Assembly (NCBI GenBank): GCA_031276105.1
Contig: JAISNS010000326.1
Coordinates: 1-12,213 of the forward strand
Direction of reading: 5' to 3'
DNA: 12,213 nucleotides
DNA from: Dysgonamonadaceae bacterium
GTDB lineage: Bacteria > Bacteroidota > Bacteroidia > Bacteroidales > Azobacteroidaceae
Below are positions 6,878 through 12,213 of this stretch, in pieces. The notes under the pieces are model-generated. The model did not search any database. It saw only the letters and a program-made list of their open reading frames with translations, and had not been told where the DNA came from. Positions within the stretch are counted from its first letter, which is position 1. Each line of letters opens with the position of its first letter. A program made the translations under genes and the position numbers.

Positions 6878-8329
6878 TTACCGGTTATTAACTTCCAAAT
6901 CGGATGCAACAATTTTTAATTGCAGATTATTTTCCCCTTTTTTCAGAGTTACCGCTGAAGGATACAGGTAATGAGCGGTAGAATAATCCATCTCGGAAGA
7001 ATAATTGGCATAATATTCCACTTGAACCGGAATCAAAAGCGCTTCCAGATTTTTATCCGGCGCTTTCTCTATTGCATTTTGAATCAAATTGGCAATATTG
7101 TCGAAAATATACGATTGAGTTGAAGAAGAATACGTGGTGGTATAGGAAGTCAGGAAATCGGCTACTTTTTGGTTTTCGAAAAACGATTTGACCGAATCCG
7201 GCTCTATCAACAGCAATTTGGCTTTGGAGGTCGACGAAACGCCTGCGCCCGGTAAAGGCAACGTGTAGTCGCGTGTTTCCTGTGCATAAGCGCCTATATT
7301 CAACTTTACGCTGCTGAATTTTCGTTTACCGATACTTTCCACAATCTTCGGAATAGGGATAATTATTTTGGAAAATACGCCGGCCGGGGTTTTCAGGTAC
7401 ATTTTATCGTCGCTATCTTCCAACAGTTCGTCGCTGTATTTATTTTCAAAACGGTTCAGTTGCATGACTTCTTTCGTTACCGTAAAAGCGGCGGCGCCGG
7501 TAACGATCGTGTCGTTGCCATCGTCTTTTTTATAACATTTTTGGTAAAACAGTTGTATTTCGGAAATATCGACCATTATTAAATTTCCGACGCCAAAAGA
7601 CGATTCCAGATAAGTTCCCTTAAAGAATTTTTCGGAGAAATTTTTCAAAGAACCGAACGTTCGTCCATTCTCCACATATTGCTCGTAGAGTTTCTGCCCC
7701 CAATCGACAGGTAATGGAATCGTGATATTTTTATAATAGGTAGAACTGTTATATACCGAATCCGGAACGTTCAGGTCGCGGGCGGTATATGTTTTTTTCG
7801 CCCATACTTGCGTTCTGTCGCAATAGTCGTCCGGATTTATATTGGTATAATAACTGTTTTCTAACGGCTTACGGGTTACCTCATAAACGGAAACTTCCAT
7901 TGGCGCCAGCGAATCGCCGAAATAAGAACTGTAATAGATTCTCAGTTGAACCGAATCAATTTTGTTGTTTAGCACGCTGTCGGCAAAGCCTAACGAAGGA
8001 TAATACTGGCAGATGTAACCGGATTTAATATCGCCATAGTCAGGGTCGTAAAAATTACCCAGCAATCCGTTTCCGGTTTTCGTATAAACGGAATCTGCTT
8101 TGACCGTGCAGGCCGAATCGATATTAATGACCGTATCATATACTTTTATTTTATCTTCGGGCGGCTGTATGCCCATTCCAATAGAATCAATCGTGTCGTT
8201 GCACGCCCCATAAAGGAGGACTGAAAAAAGCATAAAAAATAACGTTGTTTTTCTTCTCAAACAAGCGGCAAGCGATGTGCCGTAAACCGTTTTCATCTTT
8301 TCAAATGTGTTTATACTAATTCGTTTCAT
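6878..8329 (-). CDS. DUF4270 family lipoprotein
   Basis: A predicted lipoprotein of 483 aa. A basic stretch (CLRRKT, 23-29) precedes a hydrophobic segment and a lipobox ending LLYGAC, with Cys43 as the lipid site. The mature part has the pattern of DUF4270, a Bacteroidota family of unknown function: an early DTIDSIGMGIQP segment, KVYDTVINI, then YTKTGNGLLGNFYDPDYG and VDSVQLRIYYS. It is predicted to be mostly beta-strand and is probably anchored in the outer membrane. The ATG at 8329 gives a long 42-residue signal peptide; the in-frame ATG at 8296 (MKTVYG) would give 31 residues and is a fair alternative. The gene starts 18 bases after the stop of the glycogen-synthase-like gene. That pairing, with panC divergent, is one I recall from Bacteroides genomes. 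It ends Asn-Arg-stop with the same AACCGGTAA seen at mrp and uvrB. Confidence 0.88.
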   Translation of the reverse strand: MKRISINTFEKMKTVYGTSLAACLRRKTTLFFMLFSVLLYGACNDTIDSIGMGIQPPEDKIKVYDTVINIDSACTVKADSVYTKTGNGLLGNFYDPDYGDIKSGYICQYYPSLGFADSVLNNKIDSVQLRIYYSSYFGDSLAPMEVSVYEVTRKPLENSYYTNINPDDYCDRTQVWAKKTYTARDLNVPDSVYNSSTYYKNITIPLPVDWGQKLYEQYVENGRTFGSLKNFSEKFFKGTYLESSFGVGNLIMVDISEIQLFYQKCYKKDDGNDTIVTGAAAFTVTKEVMQLNRFENKYSDELLEDSDDKMYLKTPAGVFSKIIIPIPKIVESIGKRKFSSVKLNIGAYAQETRDYTLPLPGAGVSSTSKAKLLLIEPDSVKSFFENQKVADFLTSYTTTYSSSTQSYIFDNIANLIQNAIEKAPDKNLEALLIPVQVEYYANYSSEMDYSTAHYLYPSAVTLKKGENNLQLKIVASDLEVNNR

Positions 8330-8347
8330 TGGATTTTGTTGATCAAT

Positions 8348-9160
8348 TTAAGCGAGAATTTGGTCGTAAAAATCATTAAAAGCATCGATATAAGTTTCTT
8401 CCGGCTGATAATCAAGAAAACGGGTACCTTCTTTCTTTTGGACATATTCTTTTACTCCCGGATGAATGGAGGGGCTACCTTGAATAACACCGTCGGAAAA
8501 GTCAATCGCCAATTTACTCAACGATTCAAAATCGGATTTCTCCTTAATTACTTTTAAATCATTTTGTGTAATTCCTTCGATTTTCAATTTTTTAGCAAAA
8601 TCGTCGTTGAAAGGCGCTTTGAAGTCGTCGTTGTAAATGGAATATACAATCTTTGAATGTTTGAAACACGGATCGCCTTTGTAATGTTTTTTGATGTAGA
8701 GAGGCGCCAAAGCGGTCATCCATCCGTGACAGTGGATTAAATCAGGCACCCACCGCAGTTTTTTTACCGTTTCCATTACTCCCCGCACATAGAAAATACT
8801 CCGTTCGTCATTGTCTTCAAATTCATTCCCTTTGGTATCATGTAATAAATGTTTCCTTTGGAAGAAGTCTTCATTGTCGATGAAATAAATTTGCATCCGG
8901 GCTGCCTGTATGGAAGCTACCTTGATAATCAACGGATGATCGGTGTCATTGATAATAAGATTCATTCCCGATAAGCGAATTACTTCATGTAACTGATTTC
9001 TTCTTTCATTAATAATACCGAATTTGGGCATGAAAGTTCGTATTTCTTTTCCGCGCTCATGAATACCTTGAGGCAAATTACGAGCGATGATAGACATCTC
9101 AGTTTCAACAAGATAAGGGCTAATCTCCGTCGTAATAAATAGGACCTTTTTTGCTGCCAT
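8348..9160 (-). CDS. Glycogen/starch synthase-like protein, N-terminal (GT5) half only
   Basis: A 270-aa protein matching only the N-terminal Rossmann half (starch synthase catalytic domain) of GT-B glycogen synthases. It starts KVLFITTEISPYLVETEMS and has NLPQGIHERGKEIRTFMPKFG (29-48) and the conserved PDLIHCHGWMTALAP (139-153). The K-x-G-G-L loop that binds ADP-glucose in E. coli GlgA is replaced by VETEMS, and the whole C-terminal half with its acid catalytic motif is missing. It is nevertheless not a recent truncation: the end is clean, and Bacteroides homologues that I remember have the same length and sequence pattern. It may be a non-catalytic or repurposed relative, and databases usually call it glycogen synthase. 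It is the first gene of the operon, with a good promoter candidate upstream. The family assignment is secure and the enzymatic role doubtful. Confidence 0.9.
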   Translation of the reverse strand: MAAKKVLFITTEISPYLVETEMSIIARNLPQGIHERGKEIRTFMPKFGIINERRNQLHEVIRLSGMNLIINDTDHPLIIKVASIQAARMQIYFIDNEDFFQRKHLLHDTKGNEFEDNDERSIFYVRGVMETVKKLRWVPDLIHCHGWMTALAPLYIKKHYKGDPCFKHSKIVYSIYNDDFKAPFNDDFAKKLKIEGITQNDLKVIKEKSDFESLSKLAIDFSDGVIQGSPSIHPGVKEYVQKKEGTRFLDYQPEETYIDAFNDFYDQILA

Positions 9161-9198
9161 TATTTGATTTTTATTCTAAATTTCTCCGATTCACGTTG

Positions 9199-9232
9199 CA
9201 AAGATAATAAAAAAAACAGCACTAAATTCAAA
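9199..9232 (-). promoter_or_regulatory. Bacteroidota-type promoter for the glycogen-synthase-like operon
   Basis: On the minus strand the -7 element TATCTTTG lies at 9206-9199 and fits TAnnTTTG exactly. A TTTG at 9232-9229 lies 22 bases upstream, close to the usual -33 spacing. The leader to the ATG at 9160 would be about 30 bases. It would drive the operon of the half glycogen synthase, DUF4270, rpoN and yciO. Confidence 0.62.
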
Positions 9233-9258
9233 ATACTTTGCTAATAACTTACAATAAG

Positions 9259-9290
9259 TTTTAAGATTCATTTTTATTTGCTTAGTTTTG
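9259..9290 (+). promoter_or_regulatory. Bacteroidota-type promoter for panC operon
   Basis: TAGTTTTG at 9283-9290 fits the -7 consensus TAnnTTTG. The -33 position holds only a partial match (TTTT at 9259-9262, 20 bases upstream). Transcription would begin about 15 bases before the panC ATG at 9314. The -7 box overlaps the upstream TTG of the panC frame, which argues against that TTG as a start. Confidence 0.5.
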
Positions 9291-9313
9291 CAGCGGATTT
9301 AAAAGAAATTCAG

Positions 9314-10159
9314 ATGAAAAAAATTGATACGGCGCTTGATTTGCAAAAGGAATTGGCAAGCGAACGAGCGAGAAAAAAGAGCGTTGGTTTTGTCCCGACG
9401 ATGGGCGCTTTGCATCAAGGACACTTGGAATTGGTGAAGCGATCGGCGGCGGAAAACGATGTTTCGGTGGTCAGTATCTTTGTCAATCCCACTCAATTTA
9501 ACGACAAAAACGATTTATTGAAATATCCCCGGACGCCGGACGCCGATTGCCGGCTGTTGGAAGAAACCGTGGCCGATAGTATCGTTTTTGTGCCGGCAGT
9601 AGAAGAAATATATCCCCAGCCGGATACGCGGCAATTTGCGTTTGGTTCATTAGTTACGGTGATGGAAGGGAAATTCCGTCCGGGACATTTCAATGGCGTG
9701 GCGCAGGTTGTCAGCCGTCTTTTCGAGATTGTAGCGCCGGATAAAGCCTATTTCGGGGAAAAAGACTTTCAGCAATTGGCCGTTATCCGCGAATTGGTGA
9801 AACAGTTGAATCTGCCGGTGCAAATCGTCGCCTGTCCGATTGTCCGCGAAAAAAGCGGGTTAGCCATGAGCAGCCGCAACGCACGTTTAACCGCCGTGCA
9901 GCGGGAAGAAGCGGCTATCATTTCGCAAACGCTTTTCGAAAGCAAGCGCCGGAAAAACAATTATCCGCCGGAATCCCTGAAAACGTGGGTGACAGACCGT
10001 ATAAACGCCGCTCCGGGCTTCCGGATCGAATATTTCGATATTGTGGACGGATTTACGCTGCAATCCATTCAAAAATGGGAAGATACGGAATATCCGGTCG
10101 GTTGCGTAGCCGTATTTGCCGGCGAAATACGATTGATTGATAACATTGTTTACGGATGA
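9314..10159 (+). CDS. panC: Pantoate--beta-alanine ligase (pantothenate synthetase)
   Basis: PanC joins pantoate and beta-alanine through a pantoyl-adenylate, the last step of pantothenate synthesis on the way to coenzyme A. The 281-aa length is normal. The HIGH-like loop VPTMGALHQGHLEL is at 27-40, FVNPTQF at 56-62, and the pantoate-binding GKFRPGHFNGV at 119-129. YFGEKDFQQ is at 147-155, and the KMSKS-like GLAMSSRN at 182-189. I chose the ATG at 9314 (MKKIDTALDL) over an upstream TTG at 9278, because the -7 promoter box lies between them. The gene diverges from the glycogen-synthase-like gene, an arrangement I recall from Bacteroides, where panD usually follows. Here an aminotransferase gene follows instead, overlapping the panC stop by 4 bases (ATGA). 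Confidence 0.97.
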   Translation: MKKIDTALDLQKELASERARKKSVGFVPTMGALHQGHLELVKRSAAENDVSVVSIFVNPTQFNDKNDLLKYPRTPDADCRLLEETVADSIVFVPAVEEIYPQPDTRQFAFGSLVTVMEGKFRPGHFNGVAQVVSRLFEIVAPDKAYFGEKDFQQLAVIRELVKQLNLPVQIVACPIVREKSGLAMSSRNARLTAVQREEAAIISQTLFESKRRKNNYPPESLKTWVTDRINAAPGFRIEYFDIVDGFTLQSIQKWEDTEYPVGCVAVFAGEIRLIDNIVYG

Positions 10160-11283
10160 ATGTGATACAAATGGTGGATTTAACCACCCAATACAAACGC
10201 GTACAACAGCAGATGGATGAAGCTGTTTTGGGTGTAATCCGTTCGGGAAAATACATCAACGGGGAAGCCGTCCGGGATTTGGCTGCCGGATTGTCGGACT
10301 TCCTTCGCGTGAAGCATGTAATTCCCTGCGCCAACGGCACCGACGCACTTCAAATGGCGCTGATGGCGCTGGATTTGCAGCCGGGCGACGAAGTGATTGT
10401 GCCGGCCTTTACTTACGTTGCGGCAGCAGAAGTGATTGCTTTATTGAAACTTACGCCGGTATTGGTCGATGTGCATCCCCGGACTTTCAACGTGGATGTT
10501 GATAAAATAGAAGCGGCAATTTCGTCCCGGACAAAAGCCATAATTCCGGTTCATCTTTTCGGGCAAACCGCCGATATGGAGCCGCTGATGCAGATTGCCA
10601 AAAAATACGGCCTGTATGTGGTGGAAGATAACGCACAGAGCATCGGTTCGGTCTATACGTTCCGGGACGGGAGCCGGCAAGCGGCCGGAACCATCGGCGA
10701 CATCGGCGTCCTGTCGTTTTTCCCGACCAAAAATTTAGGCGGCTACGGCGACGGCGGCGCTTTGTTGACCAACGACGACGGCTTAGCGTTGAAGTTGCGG
10801 ATGATTGGCGTGCACGGCCAATCCCGGCGGTATTGCCATGAAATTACCGGTTGCAATTCCCGCTTGGATACCCTCCAGGCGGCAATAATAAGGGTTAAAT
10901 TACCTCATTTGGATTCTTATATTCAAGCGCGGAGAAAGGCGGCGGAAGCGTACGATAGCGGGTTAAAGCCTGTGGCAGATTGGTTGGAAACGCCGGAATG
11001 TATTCCGGCTTCGACGCATGTATATCATCAATATACCTTAAAGGTAAAGCATGGAAAGCGCGACGATTTACAAAAATATTTGAAAGAAAACGGTATTCCG
11101 GCGATGATTTATTATCCTTTGCCATTGCACCGTCAACCGGCATTTAAAAACAGGGTGAAGATGGGCGGCGATTTAAGCGAAAGTGAAAAACTTTGTCGAT
11201 CCGTATTGTCGTTACCCATGCATACGGAATTGGACGATGAACAAATAGAGTACATTATTTTCCACATTATCAATTATGAATGA
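10156..11283 (+). CDS. wbpE: DegT/DnrJ/EryC1/StrS sugar aminotransferase, WbpE/WlbC-like
   Basis: A PLP-dependent nucleotide-sugar aminotransferase of 375 aa. Lys192 in [15 protein letters not shown] is the Schiff-base lysine. CANGTDALQ (58-66) binds the cofactor phosphate, and [11 protein letters not shown] (155-165) supplies the Asp and Gln that hold the pyridine ring. The segment [22 protein letters not shown] resembles, from memory, WbpE of Pseudomonas and WlbC of Bordetella. Those enzymes aminate UDP-3-keto-GlcNAc uronic acid using glutamate, on the route to 2,3-diacetamido uronic acids of surface polysaccharides. The acetyltransferase gene that follows, overlapping by 8 bases, supports this substrate. 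The dehydrogenase and oxidase needed earlier (WbpA, WbpB) are not in the window. The start at 10156 overlaps the panC stop as ATGA, so translation is probably coupled. The family is certain; the exact substrate is inferred. Confidence 0.9.
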   Translation: MNVIQMVDLTTQYKRVQQQMDEAVLGVIRSGKYINGEAVRDLAAGLSDFLRVKHVIPCANGTDALQMALMALDLQPGDEVIVPAFTYVAAAEVIALLKLTPVLVDVHPRTFNVDVDKIEAAISSRTKAIIPVHLFGQTADMEPLMQIAKKYGLYVVEDNAQSIGSVYTFRDGSRQAAGTIGDIGVLSFFPTKNLGGYGDGGALLTNDDGLALKLRMIGVHGQSRRYCHEITGCNSRLDTLQAAIIRVKLPHLDSYIQARRKAAEAYDSGLKPVADWLETPECIPASTHVYHQYTLKVKHGKRDDLQKYLKENGIPAMIYYPLPLHRQPAFKNRVKMGGDLSESEKLCRSVLSLPMHTELDDEQIEYIIFHIINYE

Positions 11284-11785
11284 AAAGGATTACCGGGCGC
11301 ATCCGACGGCAATCATCGACGAGGGCGCAACGATTGGAGCGGGAACAACGATATGGCATTTTTCGCACATCATGAGCGGAGCCGTTATCGGGAAAAATTG
11401 CAATATCGGGCAGAATGTGGTTATTTCGCCTCAAGCGATTTTGGGCGACAATGTCAAGGTACAGAACAACGTATCGGTTTATACGGGCGTCGTTTGCGAA
11501 GACGATGTTTTTTTAGGCCCCAGTTGTGTTTTCACCAATGTGATTAATCCCCGGAGTTTCATTTCCCGGAAAGAGGAGTTTCAGCCAACCGTGGTAAAGA
11601 AAGGCGCGTCCATAGGCGCAAATGCCACGATCGTCTGCGGGATAACGATTGGCGAATACGCTCTGATTGGGGCGGGAAGCGTCGTTACCAAAGACGTTCC
11701 GGCCTATGCTCTGATTGTAGGAAATCCCGGACGGCAAACGGGTTGGGTGGATAAGGAAGGCAATACGGTTTATTCCATCAAATAA
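11276..11785 (+). CDS. wbpD: Left-handed beta-helix N-acetyltransferase, WbpD/WlbB-like
   Basis: A hexapeptide-repeat acetyltransferase of 169 aa. Repeats such as [34 protein letters not shown] and [25 protein letters not shown] form the left-handed beta-helix from about 12 to 140. The loop [19 protein letters not shown] (77-94) and the tail [14 protein letters not shown] closely follow WlbB/WbpD as I remember them. Those enzymes acetylate the 3-amino group of UDP-GlcNAc3NA with acetyl-CoA, directly after WbpE. It begins 8 bases before the end of the aminotransferase gene, so the two are probably coupled in translation and in pathway. No terminator with a clear T run follows it. Other sugar N-acetyltransferases share the fold, so the substrate is inferred from context and from the loop. 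Confidence 0.9.
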   Translation: MNEKDYRAHPTAIIDEGATIGAGTTIWHFSHIMSGAVIGKNCNIGQNVVISPQAILGDNVKVQNNVSVYTGVVCEDDVFLGPSCVFTNVINPRSFISRKEEFQPTVVKKGASIGANATIVCGITIGEYALIGAGSVVTKDVPAYALIVGNPGRQTGWVDKEGNTVYSIK

Positions 11786-12113
11786 AACTGTCGGAATAAT
11801 TGATAAAGCGGCTGATATGATTAATCAGTTTCTCGCTTTCATTACAAGAAATTACGTAATGTTTTTCTTTGTAAAAAACTAAAATTGATTTTTTTTCATT
11901 GTTAGTTAATGAGAAAAATTTGAACTTCCCATTGTCTAAAAAACCAATATATCCCCAAATACCGTTACTTCCAAAATTTCGAATACTATTTGTAATTTCG
12001 GAATAGGTACAAACTTTTCGAATATCCGAATAGGTGAATTTTTTTCTGAATAACCGGCATTTTAAATAAACCGAATCTTCAGTTACAATAATAAACTGAA
12101 GTTTCCCACCCTC
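11778..12113 (-). pseudogene. Headless bacterial PH (bPH_5-like) domain gene fragment
   Basis: A 111-codon open frame on the minus strand ends at TGA 11780-11778, overlapping the wbpD end by 8 bases. It encodes about 100 residues resembling the bPH_5 domain: LQFIIVTEDSVYLKCRLF (5-22), FTYSDIRKV (26-34), SIRNFGSNGIWGYIGFLDNGK (43-63) and KEKHYVISCNESEKLINHI (82-100). The pattern of Tyr-Ser-x-Ile, then a Phe-Gly-Ser-x-Gly loop, then Tyr-Val-Ile-Ser, is what I recall for this Bacteroidota family of small membrane-linked proteins. The frame opens right after a TAG at 12116-12114 and contains no ATG, GTG or TTG near its beginning. The usual N-terminal membrane part is not found in any frame to the window edge. 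The domain itself has no stops or shifts, so the loss looks recent, or a sequencing error hides the 5' part. An inverted repeat (CTTCAGTT 12077-12084, AACTGAAG 12094-12101) lies near the broken end. Confidence 0.6.
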
Positions 12114-12213
12114 CTACACATGCTTACAAGCGGGTCTATTTGATTATAAATAATTAATTATCAATTATTTATCTACGCGACATTTTCCGCTGTATGCTGA
12201 GTCATATTTTCCT
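12114..12213. other. AT-rich right edge, possible tail of another minus-strand gene
   Basis: The last 100 bases hold no recognisable gene. On the minus strand, a frame open from the window edge (12212) to a TAA at 12167-12165 gives 15 residues ending AYSGKCRVDK, which could be the end of a gene lying to the right. A second frame stops at 12175-12173. I recognise neither. The stop of the first lies inside the inverted repeat at 12146-12172. Confidence 0.3.
12146..12172. repeat. AT-rich perfect inverted repeat
   Basis: ATAAATAATT at 12146-12155 and AATTATTTAT at 12163-12172 are perfect reverse complements separated by 7 bases. The stem is all A-T, so it is weak as a terminator. It could mark the end of a minus-strand gene to the right, or the edge of an inserted element. 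Confidence 0.5.

Noticed and set aside
9278..9313. TTG start at 9278 for panC, adding 12 residues
   Set aside because: The extra stretch contains the -7 promoter box TAGTTTTG and does not match the family N-terminus.
11805..11839. Two-part stem after wbpD: AAAGCG/CGCTTT and CTGAT/ATCAG
   Set aside because: The stem is interrupted by unequal bulges, has no T run after it, and lies within the coding part of the bPH frame, so I do not call it a terminator.
1..12213. CRISPR arrays, tRNA or rRNA genes, toxin-antitoxin or phage defence genes
   Set aside because: I looked for repeated spacers, clover-leaf ends and known motifs, and saw none.

Overview
The window looks like chromosomal DNA of a member of the Bacteroidales (Bacteroidota). 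The grounds are gene content and gene order: a Mrp ATPase ending in the TPAELP-type segment usual in this group, DUF3332 and DUF4270 lipoproteins, a glycogen-synthase-like half protein divergent from panC, and promoter candidates of the Bacteroidota type (TAnnTTTG at -7). No Shine-Dalgarno sequence is needed to explain the starts. I cannot name the genus. There are no rRNA or tRNA genes, no CRISPR array and no intact mobile element.

Layout. Positions 1-1023 (+) hold a Mrp/NBP35-type iron-sulfur carrier ATPase, probably cut at its N-terminus by the window edge. It converges on uvrB (1036-3048, -) across a hairpin that contains both stop codons. Upstream of uvrB on the minus strand are two small lipoprotein genes: a DUF3332 protein (3103-3651) followed by its own terminator, and an NlpE-META two-domain protein (3716-4498). 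A 278-base gap then separates these from a tight minus-strand operon, read from right to left: glycogen-synthase-like half protein (8348-9160), DUF4270 lipoprotein (6878-8329), rpoN (5402-6853) and a YciO-type protein (4777-5388). Gaps inside it are 13 to 24 bases.

The operon diverges at 9161-9313 from a plus-strand operon: panC (9314-10159), a WbpE/WlbC-type sugar aminotransferase (10156-11283) and a WbpD/WlbB-type N-acetyltransferase (11276-11785). Each plus-strand gene overlaps the next by a few bases. The last two enzymes should act in sequence, putting a 3-amino group on a UDP-uronic acid and acetylating it. Positions 11786-12213 are AT-rich and carry, on the minus strand, a start-less open frame encoding most of a bacterial PH (bPH_5-like) domain, then an AT-rich inverted repeat and perhaps the tail of another gene.

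Most of the window is ordinary conserved Bacteroidales sequence. I do not see a new defence or mobile system. The points most worth a second look are the shared stop-codon terminator at 1015-1047, the headless bPH gene and its junction near 12113, the wbpE-wbpD pair attached to panC without panD, and a marked excess of CCGG in the main part of the window.

Three starts were chosen at an ATG a few codons inside the longest frame (yciO, rpoN, panC), because those longer frames begin at TTG codons that overlap a promoter or the end of the previous gene or do not match the family N-terminus.
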